This document shows, piece by piece, positions 11,434 to 24,387 of a DNA stretch of 64,000 nucleotides (within the stretch, counting starts at the first letter, position 1; every line of letters begins with the position of its first letter). Origin of the DNA: Tetragonia tetragonoides (lineage: Eukaryota; Streptophyta; Magnoliopsida; Caryophyllales; Aizoaceae); NCBI GenBank assembly GCA_038025085.1, contig CM076139.1, forward strand, positions 24,381,807 through 24,445,806. Direction: 5' to 3'. A program made the position numbers and the translations under genes. The notes under the pieces were generated by a model. It did no database searches. It was given only the letters and a program-made list of their open reading frames with translations, and was not told the DNA's origin.

Positions 11434-11689
11434 TATAAATTTTCTTTTAATATAGTTTACAAACACATTTTGTTTGATTGAGTGGCTTTTGGACATTTTA
11501 ATCTTTATATATTAAGAAGATGAAAGAACAAAGTAAAAGGAGAATGGTGCACATGTGTGCCTTTTGCTTGCAGAAAGAACTAGAGCCTCTTATGTTTGGT
11601 GACGTGATTTTTTTTGCTAATGCTTATACTGCACCAAGATGATGGCTTTAGATGGGTTCTACCCAGATGGAAACCTGTGAAAATAATCT

Positions 11690-12125
11690 GTGACTATACT
11701 GACGCCAAAGCGTTGTGTCATTTGTTGGTTTGCTGCGAGAGACAGGTTAACAACTCTTGATAAGTTTGCCAGGAGAGTTTTGGTTTTTCCTAATAGGCGC
11801 AGCTTTTGCTATAATGATTGTGAGTCCTATGATCACATCTTCAGCTGCTCCTTTGCTAATGCTATATGGGAACTTATGCTTAACTGGTTTGATATTAATA
11901 GAAGAGGAAAGAACTTAAAGCAAGAACTGAAAAGGATCTCTGCTCATATTTGTGGTAAACATGTTTTAAAAAAGTGGAGGAGGACTACTCTGGTAGTCCG
12001 GTTTGAGCTGAATTTTATTAGACACACTATAGCGTGGTGGCCGAAGCTCCCAGTGATGCATAGATGACGGAGTGCAAACGGAGTAGCTGATGACTTAGCA
12101 AAGAAGGGAATCAAACGGGTTTTTT
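11690..12125 (+). mobile_element. LINE (non-LTR retrotransposon) fragment: zinc-binding RT tail and RNase H end
   Basis: The frame at 11741-12067 contains DRLTTLDKFARRVLVF, then CESYDHIFSCSFANAIWELM, the usual layout of the plant zf-RVT domain downstream of LINE reverse transcriptase. Directly after it, in another frame, 12066-12125 reads RSANGVADDLAKKGI, the typical end of a LINE RNase H domain. The middle of RNase H is missing. A 5'-truncated, internally deleted, dead copy. Confidence 0.7.
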
Positions 12126-13860
12126 TGGTGCCATGACTCGAACAACACTTGCAGCAGGTACCCCTTTCTCTCTCTCTGATTTCTATCTTTGTAATTCTTT
12201 TAGGTCACAAATTATGCTTTCATGATCTAAATCCTAAATTTGTAAATATGTCTTGCTAATTCCCTATCCTGTTGTCTATGTTTTTTAGGGTTCTTCCTCA
12301 ATTTCTTCATCTAGCTCTTGCTTCTTTTGCGTCTAGGGCTCACTGGTTCGCAAACTACATCAAACAATAAGGTGATCAATTATTCTTTGATGTTTATCTT
12401 TTATACTTTTTATGTTCTTCAATTTTGTGATAATTTTATTCAAGATTTTGATGGCTAATTCACTAATGCTTTGATTTTGTTCTTTTTTTCTTTTTCTTTA
12501 AGTTGGTCGTTTTTGTTCTTAATACATGGAGAATCTGAACCCCCTCGCAATAAAGTGTATTTCGGCTCAGCCGATTTGGATTAGTTGCGCAAAACTCTGA
12601 ACATGTTTTTGGTGGCAGTTGAGGTCACAAAAAGTTTAAGCCAATTTGTTACATACTCACTCTTTTTTCCCCTCTCTAAATTGCCTATCAATCCGTAAAT
12701 TGAAGACAAGAAACACAGTCTATCACACAGGAGTAAGAAATTGGTTGAATATTCCCTATTAAGAAATTGGTTGAATATTCCCTATCCGTAAATTGAAGAC
12801 AAAAAAAGGCATTTAAATTGGACTACTCATTCAATTGAAATGAATAGGTCTTGTATGTGATATGCAACCATGATCCAAAAATCAATCTAAAAGTAATTGG
12901 TTTATTCTACTGTTTTGATCAATTTTGTGTTTGCAAGTTTGTTGATGTCCCCTTATGTTTCTGAAGAAGATTATCATTTATGATAGGCTATTATGTTCAA
13001 CTATGTTAAGGGTAAGACTATTATATAGGTAAAGAACAAAATTAGGCTTAGATTTAATATGATTGATTGGGGGTTGGGACGTTGCTTGTTTACTTTCCCT
13101 TGCTAAAGAAGGACATTAATAGATTTGAAACTGCAGTGGAATTGGTGATTTGGTGTAATTCAAACTTAAATGGGAGGAACCAACTGATGAATTGGTCCGA
13201 GCTCTCACATGTACGTATCTATTCTTTTGTCGTTTGATAACAGTTGTTAATTTTTACTTAGTTTCTTAAATCTGGACACATTGTTATTGTTTGTAGTTTT
13301 CATTTTGTTTTACTTGACTTCATTGTCTTCACTTTTCCTCAACCACGTGTGATCTTTGTTAAGCCATGCTTTTAGTTATATACTTATATCAAACATGTTT
13401 TTTAGTTTTTATCACCTACTTTTGTCTTCATAGTTTGAAATTTGAGTTCTTCTAATAATGTTGGCTTTGGTTCAACATAGTTATTTCTTGTAATCAGATT
13501 TATGGTGCTTCAAAGCTATGCTCACCCCGGGGATCAATTAATTTTGGTTCTGTTTCTTATAAGAAGCTTCCTATCCTCATAAATCTAGACCTACACAATA
13601 TCCTCCGTATGATATGTTCAGGAGTGTTTGTTATTTAGTTTCACTTTACCTTTATAGATGTTCATTCTGTAAAACCTCAAACCCTAGAGTATCAAGGTGT
13701 GTAGTGAAAAGGAGGAGGAAGGGAATGGAGTAGATTGTAAGACGTACATTAGGACATTTTTTCTTATTTTACCCTTCTTCCTTTGCTCAATTTAATCCTA
13801 AAGACAAGTGCTTAAATATCTTTTTGGACACTTACTCAGGAAGAACAAAAGGTAACTAAG
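12126..13860. other. Intergenic, AT-rich, no gene seen
   Basis: About 1.7 kb of T-rich sequence without a supportable coding frame. A short direct repeat, AAGAAATTGGTTGAATATTCC, occurs twice around 12740-12785. Nothing else stands out. Confidence 0.5.
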
Positions 13861-13877
13861 ATTAGGATGCAGCAACA

Positions 13878-14528
13878 TCAGCTTCGAGAGGAAGAAGATG
13901 GACTGAACAAAAAAGAAGAATTAAGGTCTTCAAGCAGAGCTTCACAGGTATGTGTGACAATATCCCTATCCTCAATAAACTGGTCCATAAAGTCCAATTG
14001 TGGCCCGGAACAACTCGGGGCAAAAAAGGCAGAGACATTAGAAGAAGTATCTCTAGGACTGTCCTGATCATCTTCAATAGATTTCTCCTTCTTGCCTTGT
14101 GAGGGCGATTTGATGGCTCGGATCTTCATAGTAGACATTCTAGAAGAGTGGTAGAAGATGACTTCTTCCCCATCGACCAGCTTGGTAAAGGTAGCAGCAG
14201 AAATTTTGAGGGACCGGCAACCATCTTTATTGTGGAAAAAACTATAATTACGCTCAACATTGGAAGGAGTACTAGCTCGGACATCTTTAGATGAATCGTC
14301 AGTCCCAATAGTACTGCACGTAGAAGCATGAACAAATTCCTGTTTAATGGGGTCCAGATTATTGTGGTTTGAAGAAATACCCGACTCCTCAATGCACAAA
14401 TTAATATCCTTTGCACAGGGAATACCCATAGATTCAAATGGAGTGACCGAAGGTTTGGAAGTACAACTCAACTCCTCCATGGGCATACTGCAACTTGAGC
14501 ACGACTCATAACAATCATCATAACTCAA
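13878..14528 (-). other. Unassigned 200-residue open frame, exon-like
   Basis: Open for about 216 codons on the minus strand, with no ATG at its 5' edge (it opens with TTG), so it may be an exon. It is Ser- and Asp-rich and contains SLKISAATFTKLVDGEEVIF and CEALLEDLNSSFLFSPSSSS near the end. I know no family for it. It lies 20 bases downstream of the TPR fragment on the same strand, so the two may be successive exons of one gene, or the decayed tail of one. Confidence 0.3.
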
Positions 14529-14548
14529 TGTTTATTTTTTACCCTTCT

Positions 14549-14893
14549 TCATGACCTCGTGCTCTTACTCAACTGGAAATAGCCTCTTACTCTTGCTGAC
14601 ACCTTAACAATATCTTTTACTTTAGACAACTCTCTCATCACGTCCTTATTAGTCGGATCCATTATGGCTGCTTCTTGCAAGTCACAACGGTTATCCTCAT
14701 ACTTCATTAAACCTATAAAAGCCAAACCTCTTCTATATAGGGCCTTAACATCGGTAGGATCAAAGTTCACCACTAAAGAACATAGGTATCTAGCCCGCTC
14801 AAAATTAAGTAATTTAAGATCACAAGCATTCAAGTTTAAATTCAAAGAACAAGCCAAATTGCGATATAAAGCTTCATCTTGACTAAGAGGCAT
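14549..14893 (-). pseudogene. TPR fragment resembling the C-terminus of a large FKBP-type peptidyl-prolyl isomerase
   Basis: The 114-codon frame starts at a true ATG (MPLSQDEALYRNLA) and carries two TPR-like helices pairs: LNLNACDLKLLNFERARYLC, and FDPTDVKALYRRGLAFIGLM followed by a basic, acidic third helix. The KALYRRG signature is typical of the Hsp90-binding TPR domains of FKBP62/65, CYP40 and relatives. Those are normally three TPRs within a protein of more than 500 residues; no FKBP domain is visible upstream, where a (TTG)n microsatellite lies instead. Either a gene fragment or an exon of a gene I cannot assemble. The TPR call is firm; FKBP is the likeliest source. Confidence 0.5.
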
Positions 14894-14945
14894 ACAAAAA
14901 CAGAGGAATTTTATCGTTATATATTTATTTATTTATTTATTTATT

Positions 14946-15023
<78 letters not shown>

Positions 15024-15024
15024 G
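14946..15024 (+). repeat. (TTG)n microsatellite
   Basis: About 26 uninterrupted TTG/TGT units, preceded by TTTA repeats. The sequence that follows (AAAGATACTAGACATTTCATTAC) resembles the reverse complement of a LINE 3' end, so the array may have grown from a retroposon tail. Confidence 0.9.
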
Positions 15025-17470
15025 AAAGATACTAGACATTTCATTACTATAAAGCCATCCGTCATCTAAAAACAATATCGAACTCAACAAGGTAAGACAA
15101 ATCTAAAGCAACATCTGAAACCATTCCTATAACAAAACTAACTTGCTAAAAAGATTTTACGAGAAAAAAACGGCTTCCTTTTCATCGTTGTTTTTCATAG
15201 TACATCCTTTTTACGGAAGATCCCGCCATAGTCTTGTTAATGAATGTTAACAACCGATGTTGTAGATTGCTTATTGAAGAATAAGATCCGCAGTAGTGCC
15301 ATTTTGGCCACTAAAACGATAAACCAAAAACCCTAAAACTAACCGTACTCTCACAAAAGGAGAGACAATCATACCCAATAAATGAGACAAACTAACTCTC
15401 ACTAATAAAAACTGCAGTTATTCGAAAACTTAATATTAGAAAACTGAAAGAAATTAGAAAAACTACAAGATTGGGGGTTACCATCACCAGACGCTGATGG
15501 CAACCCCCTTAGCATACAAGAAGAAGCTCTAGAGAGCTATGGAGGAACAGGAGGAGGGAAGAAGAAGGGGTAGGCAGATGAAAGTTTGAGAGGGTTGTGA
15601 GAGTAATTGCATTGTACGAGGAGAATATGCACATAGGTAATGCCAAGGAATGAAGGCTTTATGGCATCATCAGTAGCCATGATCAGATTCGTGTAGCATC
15701 ACCATAGCTTTTGTATGAGAGATACGCAGATATCCTTACTTTTGACTTCTCTTTTTTTTTTTTTTTTTTTTTCTTGTCACCCTTACTTTGACTAACTTGA
15801 TCGTTAAGACTAGTTCATTAAATCTTTTTTTTTTTAAATATGGTGATTGGCCTCACAGATTTATAGTCATCACAAAAGGAAAGAGGATATAAAAAATCGA
15901 TCCCAAGATAAACTCCCAAAATCAGGAGACAACGCACTAAACCTCACGCCTTACTATTTCACTAAAACTAATTCTCCAACTTTTATAAAAGGACAAAAAG
16001 CATTTGTACCCTCTAATTCTCTAATTTTTTTTTTTTTTTTTTTGAGGGGGAATAGGAGACTTTCATTGATAGAAAAGCCATACGGCATCTATATTGAAAA
16101 TAACCCTAGAATATACTAAATCAACAGTAACAATAATAAATCTGCTAACAAAATAATTAACTAGAATACCCGAGCGCGACTCCCAACATGCATAGTAACC
16201 ATGAGCTTCCTTTGATGCTTCATCTTTAACGGAAGTGGAGATCTTCATCGCAAGTTCCGTAATTGTTTTCTCACAAAACGTTGTATGATACCATGATCTT
16301 GGGCATATCCGGTCCCCGAATTCATATTACTTAATACTAAATCGCACTATAGGCGAAGAGGAGATCCTACAAAGAGAAAAAAATATAAAAATCCCTAATA
16401 ACTCCACAAAAGAGAGAGAAAATTTATTCCACTTAGAGTGCATAAACTAAAAATCAATGATAAAAAGAGGTGAAAAACATGAATCATAGGTCGGGAATGG
16501 CCTAAATCGGTCCTCCCGGCCTGAAAATATGTCCTGATAAGGGTTAGAGTTAAGAGAGGAAGAGGAGAGGTAAAAGAGAGAAGCTATACGTTGATTTACC
16601 CTTATAAAGGGAAAAGGGTACAACCACACTATGTGTGCAAAAATAGTTTCACGCAGGCCAATAAAAATGTAGATAAATAAATTGTTATTTATAAAAATAT
16701 ATAAAATCAAAAAGAAAAAAGCAAAATAATTCTTATCCTTTCAACAACCATATTTTGAAATTCAAACCATCCATTTTAAATTTCAAACTCTCAAATTTTA
16801 AATCTATCTCAAAAGAAAATCTTTTACAAAAATGTGCTCAAAAATAAAAATAATACAGTATCATTTTGGGTTGGATCTAAAACTATTTACTAAAGTGGTG
16901 TTCACATAGATTTGGTCACCACCCAACCTAAATTATTATTAGTTTTATTTCTTTTACGAATGGGCTAAAGTGGAGTTTCTTCTCCATCTTCATCTTGATA
17001 TCATTCAGGCCATGGTCGAATCTGATAATTGCCTCTGAGTATTATATTGACCAGACCACCATCTTCAATTATGAAAATATCCACCACAAATTGGGCATAC
17101 GAAATATGGAGATAAACATAGCAAAGTAGGATTATAAACGCATCGCTGCTTTATTGTTAATTCTTCTTCAAGGTATTACTGTTTAAAAAATGAATACTAA
17201 ATGCAGCATCGATAAGGGAAAGGGATGAGCTAGAGTCGCAAACTCAAAAGCGACTTTACCCATTAGACGTTGCATGCTCACTTGCTCAATAACTTTTCTT
17301 TAGCCCAGTCAAACAAACATTACTATAAAGGTTTTCCTTTCTGTTTTTTCTCCTTAATTTTAGGAAAAATTTAATCACTATTTTCACAGTTTCCCTCCCA
17401 TCTTCAGTTTTCTCTCCCACCCTCAGTTTTTCCTCCTAACTAATTTTTTTTACCTCCTACAATTCCATCA
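15025..17470. other. Intergenic with retroposon-like tails, no gene seen
   Basis: No supportable coding frame. Runs of T at 15752-15771 and 16024-16043 are each followed by sequence like the complement of a retroposon tail; after the second one GAGACTTTCATTGATAGAAA reads as the end of a minus-strand LINE 3' UTR. I see no RT or RNase H coding remnants with them. Confidence 0.4.
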
Positions 17471-17704
17471 ATCATGAAATACTTTTCCCCAATATTATTT
17501 GCCACGTGTAACACTTTTATTTACTTGTGTGAAATTAAATCTTCACACAATGTGTGGCTAGAAAAGAGTCCAGTTCAATTGTGCAATGCTTTAGCTCATA
17601 TTCTGTCACACCTGCTGAACCTTCTCTCTCTTAGGGGTGTACAAGGTTTTCCATTTCCAAGCTCCCATAGAGGTTCTTTCATTCTGATCAACCAACCCAG
17701 AAAA

Positions 17705-19334
17705 ATGGCGTCTCTCATGGCAGTTCGCCATCCACGTCCATTTTCTCTCACATCTCTCTTCAAGGTACGTTCTTTAAACCCTTCTCCCCGTTTCTTAAAC
17801 CCTGCTAAAACCCCTTCTTTTAAACTTTGCTCTTGTCTCTCAACCTTCACTAACCCTAACAATTATCCCCCTCAAAATGATAATAACCCTCCCTATTACC
17901 CCAATCAAAATCATAATCAGGGTCACAACAATCATACTAATTGGTACCCTCAAAACCAAAATGCACCCAGAAACCCTAATGTTACCCAGAACCAATTTCA
18001 GCAGCAACAACCCAATAGCCAAAATCAAGGATACCCAATTCAGAGAAACCCTAATAATTGGAACCCACATGGTCAGATTCCTAATCAAGGGTACACACAA
18101 CAATAACAGCAGCAACAAATTCCACCTAGAAATGTTGCACAGTGGAACAATCAGGTACCAAATAGAGCTCAATTTGTTCCTAATCAAGCTCCGGTTTCGA
18201 TACCGGACGTTGAGGTAGAGAATGTGATTTCTATGGATCTGGTAATAAAGGGGAGTGCTAAGGAAATTATTGAGATGATGGAAAAAGGGGCTAAGGCTGA
18301 TGGGGAATGTTTTTATGTGATGTTTGATAAGTGTGGGAATGTTAAGAATCTTGAGAATGCGAAAAAGGTGCATGATTTCTTTCTAAGATCGAAGTTTAGG
18401 GGTGATCTTAGGTTGAATAATAAGGTGCTTGACATGTATGGGAAATGTGGGAGTATGGTTGATGCACGCCGGGTTTTTGATCATATGCCTGATAGAAACT
18501 TGGAGTCTTGGCATTTGATGATTAGGGGGTACGCGAGTAACTCGTTGGGTGATGAGGGGTTGCAGGTGTTTGAGAAGATGAAGGAGTTGGGGTTAAGGCC
18601 TACGAGTGAGACGTTTCTTGCGGTGTTGGCTGCGTGTTCTGGTGCTGAGGCTATTGAAGAAGGGTTCTTGTACTTGGAGAAGATGAGGACTGAGTATGGG
18701 ATTGACCCTGGGGTGGAGCATTATTTGGGGGTTCTCGACGTGCTTGGGGCTTCAGGGCATCTTGTGGAAGCTAGGGAGTATATTGAGAAGTTGCCAATGC
18801 ATCCAAGTTTGGCGTTTTGGGAGGCTTTGAGGGATTATGCTAGAGTTCATGGGGATATTGATCTTGAAGACCATGTTGATGAGTTAATAGTTGATCTTGA
18901 TCCTTCAAAGGCGGTTGCTAACAAACTGCCAGTCCCAGCACCGAAAGCGTATGTCAGTGAATATGATGGAAGGGAGGAACAGGCTTGCTGAGTTCAAAAA
19001 CCCAACTCTCTACAAAGACGATGAGAAATACAAGGCAGCATTGAAGGAACAAGGTTATGTCCCAGATACAAGATATGTGCTTCATGACATTGATCAGGAG
19101 GCCAAGGAGCAGGCGTTACTGTACCACAGTGAGAGATTGGCTATTGCTTATAGCCTGATTAGTACCCCGCCAAGGACGCCTCTCAGGATCATTAAGAACG
19201 TACGGATATGCGGTGACTGTCACAATGCCATTAAAATCATGTCGAAGATTGTTGGCAGGGAATTGATTGTTAGGGACAATAAGCGGTTCCATCATTTCAA
19301 GGATGGCAAGTGCTCTTGTGGGGATTATTGGTGA
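17705..19334 (+). pseudogene. DYW-type PPR protein, DYW2-like (At2g15690-like), with a nonsense codon and a frameshift
   Basis: The ATG at 17705 opens an organelle-targeting-like N-terminus, then an Asn/Gln-rich stretch as in Arabidopsis DYW2, an organellar C-to-U editing cofactor. PPR repeats follow (about 18290-18890; KVLDMYGKCGSMVDARRVFD, then EYGIDPGVEHYLGVLDVLGA). The DYW domain at 18980-19334 keeps the deaminase-like HSE ([10 protein letters not shown]) and CGDCH zinc ligands and ends exactly in CSCGDYW. Two lesions break the frame: TAA at 18104-18106 inside a Gln run (a CAA-to-TAA change would explain it), and a one-base shift near 18940-18965, before [14 protein letters not shown]. 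Everything else aligns over the full length, so the damage is recent or reflects sequence error. A restart downstream of the TAA would lack the targeting peptide. Confidence 0.85.
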
Positions 19335-19861
19335 AAAATCTGTTGCTGTGAACTTCCTTTGCATGAGGTTTTCTCAGTATGTGCAATTGTGCAGTCGAAT
19401 TGTATAATGAAAATCTTATCTTTAAGCAATAAACATGGGACCAATCTGCTGGGTTGGGTGGCAATGGCAACACTTATTTTGGAACAGTATTACTTGTCCA
19501 GGTTGCTTGCGTGCAAACTCCTTAGTTCCCACTCTGGGTGATTCGTTTTTCACGTAAAGATGAGCTTGTAGTACTTTCAGATAATGACAGACTTGATCTC
19601 TCATAGTAAACTCACTTTTCACCAATGGTGTGAAGCTTACATGTTTTAATATTTATCTTGACTTCTTTCAGCCCTGCTGTGGTAAGGTTTCTAGATGTCT
19701 CTGGTGTTTATCATTTATGTGCTTTCATATATTAATGGTAAAAGCTATGTGTAGTGGGCTTGGTAGATTATACTGGCTACACTTAAGTCTATGGTACTAA
19801 TTAGTGTAGTGTAAATTGCACTTGCATACCCTTTACCCCAAGAGTTCAGAAACAAAGAGAA
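19335..19861. other. 3' flank of the DYW2-like gene up to the duplication junction
   Basis: Presumed 3' UTR and flank of the PPR gene; an AATAAA-like ACAAATAAAC context is not present but GCAATAAAC occurs at about 19424. No other feature. It ends where the left arm of the inverted duplication begins. Confidence 0.4.
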
Positions 19862-22800
19862 TCATCAAGATTTTAGAGTAAATTGAGATCCCATGAAATA
19901 CCATTTCTGGATCTTACTATGGAAAATAGGAGGTCGTCACTTTGCTGTCTAAAATTAAAAATACTATGGGCCATAAGGCTTCTGGGGGAGGGAATGACTA
20001 ACAGACGAACTTAGAGACGCAAAGATGACAAAATATTAACACTAAGTCCATGCTTCCTCAGCTGGATGAAAATCATTTGGCTTTATGAACGTATCCTTTT
20101 TACACTTGGAGATCCCATCTTGACGAGGGTTTGGGGTAGGGACAGTGTCAATGATGGGAAGCTAGGAAACCTTTTGGGAGATGTACAACTATTGAGCTCA
20201 AGCAAAAGGTAAGATGGGGCATAGATATAGTATGTAGAAGGTTAAATAGTGCTGTTATGTGAAGGATGGTGGTAAGATTATGGTTTTTCCTATTTAAGAG
20301 CGTTAATAATTCTTTGCTTTGCAGGCTATCCTCTCATGTCTTTAAAATTGTAAGGCCTAAGTTATAATTTAGACATGGAGGGATAGGAGATATTATTCTT
20401 TTTCTCTATGTTAGTTGCCAGAAGTAGAGGGAAGTCAAATGTACTTCTCACATCAGTAACGATTTTCAGGACATACTCATCACTTTTAGCTAGGTACTTC
20501 TTACTTTCTTAGAGGAGGTGATTATAACTTCTAAAAGACTTTCAAAGTTCATTTTTTTGTTTTCCTGCCTTTGAAATTCATAAGAGATTGCTTTATACTT
20601 GCATCATGGTTGATGGCTTACCAAAAACATTAGTGCCAGATGCTGCTGCTAATAATCTGGCTATGCCCTCTGATTCATGAGGCACTTAACTTACTACTTG
20701 TCTCATCTGCAGTTGGTTCTTCAGTATCCTCCTTTTCAGGATTATATACAACTGCTATGAAGGCTGCAGGAGCAAGTAGGAGAGTTTTTCAACTCCTTGG
20801 ACCGTGTTTCAACCATGCCAAATGCAGGGGATAGGTATCCTGAGGGGTTAGTTTCTCATCACTTCTATCTGTCTTCTTTGTTGAACTACATTATACATGC
20901 ACATAATTAGGTTAATGGTTTAAGTGCTATGTCAGGATGAGTTGTGCCTTTGATGATAGTGAACAAGATGGCGATGTGGAATTGGATGATGTGTGGTTTT
21001 CTTATCCCTCTCGCCCAAGCCAAATGGTACTCACGGTAATGATATTACTTTATCGTAGATTGCATGCAGTCTGCTTTTAGCAGATTTATTAACTTTCATG
21101 TTGGTCGTGAGCCTAAATTGATTTCATCCTTAAGTCACTTTTTCTTCTGTAATAGATAATAGTGAATAAGTTGATTTATATGTTTAAGAAAGATGGCCCA
21201 GAATTTCCAACATATGGTAACTGGGGATTAAAGCCGTGACCATATGCCTTGCAAGTGGAGGCACAGAATTCAAAGATCTCTTAAGCTTCAAACTCAAGCT
21301 GAAGAAGGGGCTATTTCATTGTTCATCTACACCCAAACGCTTCTGATTTAACAAGAATAGCTTTGGCATAGAATGGAGTGGGACTCTAGAATTAGACCAT
21401 TGAAGATGCTTGCTGGAACTTGTATCTGAGCCTCGCCTTAGTCCAATGTAAAACATATGGTTGTGTATCATGAAAGTTTGCAACTGCAGCTGATTCAGGT
21501 TGGGAATTGAGGATGTCCATGACATCAAATCTGTTCCAATTTGTAAGTTGTAGCAAACTCTGGTGAACTGTAAGACATTTTTTCATTAAGTACTGGCATC
21601 CCTCTGCTGAAATATCTAGAGGCTTGAGCTACATTTCTATGAGCTAGAGCACCTTACTGAAGCCAGTTTCTTCAAGTTTGGAAGTTAATGTAGATTGGTC
21701 ATGTCCTGCTATTACATAGTAGTTGAACCATTGACTATATTATGGAGTTGTTCAATAGAGAAATTATTTTCCTTTTTGTTGTTGGAAGGTCTGTCTTGTT
21801 GTTAATAGACTTTTCTTATTATTCTGTTCAATTAAAAATGAGAGATCCAAGGAAGTTTTTTAGGAGTCATTGTCTCTAGTTAGTGGTGTGATTCCATTGA
21901 GTTCTGGTGTACAAGAATCCTACAGATCTTATTATCTAGAAACTACAGGAAAATAGATTCCTATGCAAACCTAGGTTGGCCTAGTGCTGGTCTTTCTTTC
22001 GTATTTTCCTTCTTTTTTCTTTTTTCTTTTTTGATTACCCATGCGGGCTGCAGCCATGCGGTTCTCATTCTCATCTTCTTCGTTGTTCCTCTGAATTCCC
22101 AATCAATCACTCCAAAGTTCCATCCGATCATGATCAACTAATTCCCACTTCCAATTATTCCTTAAATGTCCAGTTCTACACCTAGCCTAGAATAATCACC
22201 TAGTTCAAGATGTTCCAGCAATGTCGGGCTTATGAGGCAGGCAAATGTACATACTCCTATGGCACATTCAGGAAGGTTGATTTCAGATTCAAACTCATGG
22301 TAACCAGGCCACATCTGAGTAACTTTAATTACTGGAGAAGTGTCATATATGGATGGTGATTCAGAATTGTCAGATTACACTCTTTGTTAAACACTAGCCC
22401 ATTGGATTTACCTCTAAGCTTCTCTAAATTTGTGTTCAGACACCCTTGGGAGAGTTTTTAGAAGGAATCAACTAGAGTTACAGTTTGTATATGCTCTTTG
22501 CTGTGATGGGAAGGATCAGTTATACAGAACTATAAGGTTACCAGAAAATTAGCTTTGTGATACTTGCAACCCTTTATTTGAGGCATTAATTTTGTAAGAC
22601 CAGTGTACAGCTTTAATTGTGACTATAAGACTTAAAACACTGCTGAGAAGTTGCTTTGGCTTTGTTTCTCCAGCAGTATTCAATTAATTGACAAAGTGTA
22701 TATTTGAATTTATCTGGTTCATTATCATTTAGTGTAGAATATTCACATGTTAAAGATAGGATTACAAGGCCTTCAACTAAAATTATCTTTTTGTTGAATT

Positions 22801-23893
22801 AGGGGATATCACGGAAGCTGAGTCCTGGCTCAAAAGTTGCCCTTGTTGGTCCAAGTGGTGGTGGAAAGGCAAGTTCATCCCTGCTGGCTTGTTTGCCTTT
22901 ATGTTGTCTCCTAGTATGCTGTTTAAATTACCTTACTCTGGTAAATGGATATTCACTGTTACTCACATTGTGCAGACTACAATGGCAAATCTTATTGAGA
23001 GGTTCTATGACCCTCTGAAGGGAAAGATCTCGCTTATTGAAGTTTGTCTCATGGAAGTTTCACATGAATTTCTGCACAGAAAGGTAATCAGTACTGTCTG
23101 TGATGGTACTTCTGACATCATATCTCTCATTAATCTATGTCAGAAGAAACTTAGGCTGGTGCTGGTTTTGGTCATTCATTTTTGAAAAGTTGAGAAGGCT
23201 TTTGAACTCCTATTTTCCTCTCTTTTCATTGCTCTTCTATAACGATCTTAACGTAGGAAATGTGTGTTCAAGGTGGGAATGTGGGGTGGATGGTGTCTTG
23301 AATAAGTAAATAACACTCAATCTGAACTTACCAAAGAAATTACTAATGGATATTGTTGTTCATAAAGCACATTATCAAGAGCTATATGATATGGTTGACA
23401 TCAACGTAACGTAAACATTAGTGCATCAGTTATATGATTTTAGCAGAAGGCATTAGGGCAGGGACAATTATGCCTAAGAGGGGTTCAATGGAGTTTATGA
23501 AGTGAATTTTTATAGTTAACCAACTGGCTTGAATGATGATTAGGTTTCTTTGTTTGTTTTCTTCCCTTTTTGGTAATTGATAGGTTGTATTAATACCATC
23601 AAACAGATTTTGTGAGAGCAACACAAGCCTTCTTCTTGAAGGCTCGATAGGCCTCCATTAAGCGCGTGTGCAAGCAAATAGCAACGGTACCTTGCTTAGA
23701 CGCATGCGTAGGCTGGGTTATTATCTCCACAAGATATTGTTCTGTAAGGACTAAGGAGATATTGAACCGCATATATTTGAAAGATGGAGATATTGAACTG
23801 TTAAACCATATGATGCCACATTGCCACAAAATTGTGGTTTAACTCAATCAACTTCTATCCTTGGTTAAGCTCAGCGATAATACTCTGTTAGTA

Positions 23894-24387
23894 AGGGCCC
23901 CATTGATGTGTGACCATCCCATGCTGGAAATCCGTACCAACTCCTTTGAAAAATATCTGACTATCTGGTTTTGGATGAATAAATATTGGCCTAGTATCCA
24001 AACCCATTTGTGTGACGCATGGTAATACACAAATCTATCTAGATAAAGAGTTGTTAAGTCAGCTAAGGGTCTATAAGAATTGTTAAACAAACGTTATTCA
24101 TATCCCCTTTAGCTGGTTTTGTTGTATTCAATTCAAATGGATCCAACTGAATCCAAATTGAAGTGATAGCTAGCAGGGTAGCAGCATAGATGTTTAACCG
24201 ATTGGTGTGTTGCGCTGCCAATTGGACTCTTGTTAGAGCTGATCACTTCCAATCTTTTTGTAGCTATCTTAGAAGCGTGCGAGCAATTGGATTGATTTAC
24301 GAAGTAGATACCCGGTCCAACAGAGCTCTTCAAGGAAGAATCTTGTCCTCATATGTCATACCACAAGATAGAGCTGCCATTGATAGA
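23894..24387. other. Left-arm-specific block of about 490 bases
   Basis: The right arm joins AGTAAGG directly to AGCTAGAG at the equivalent place (about 50679-50686). In the left arm these are separated by sequence from GCCCCATTGATG to GCCATTGATAG. I see no terminal repeats and no target-site duplication. It could be an insertion here or a deletion in the right arm. An open 75-codon frame at 24190-24414 overlaps it and is unrecognised. Confidence 0.45.

Noticed and set aside
17840..18373. 177-codon minus-strand frame
   Set aside because: Antisense shadow of the Asn/Gln-rich N-terminus of the DYW2-like gene; Ile/Leu-rich only because of AT-rich codons.
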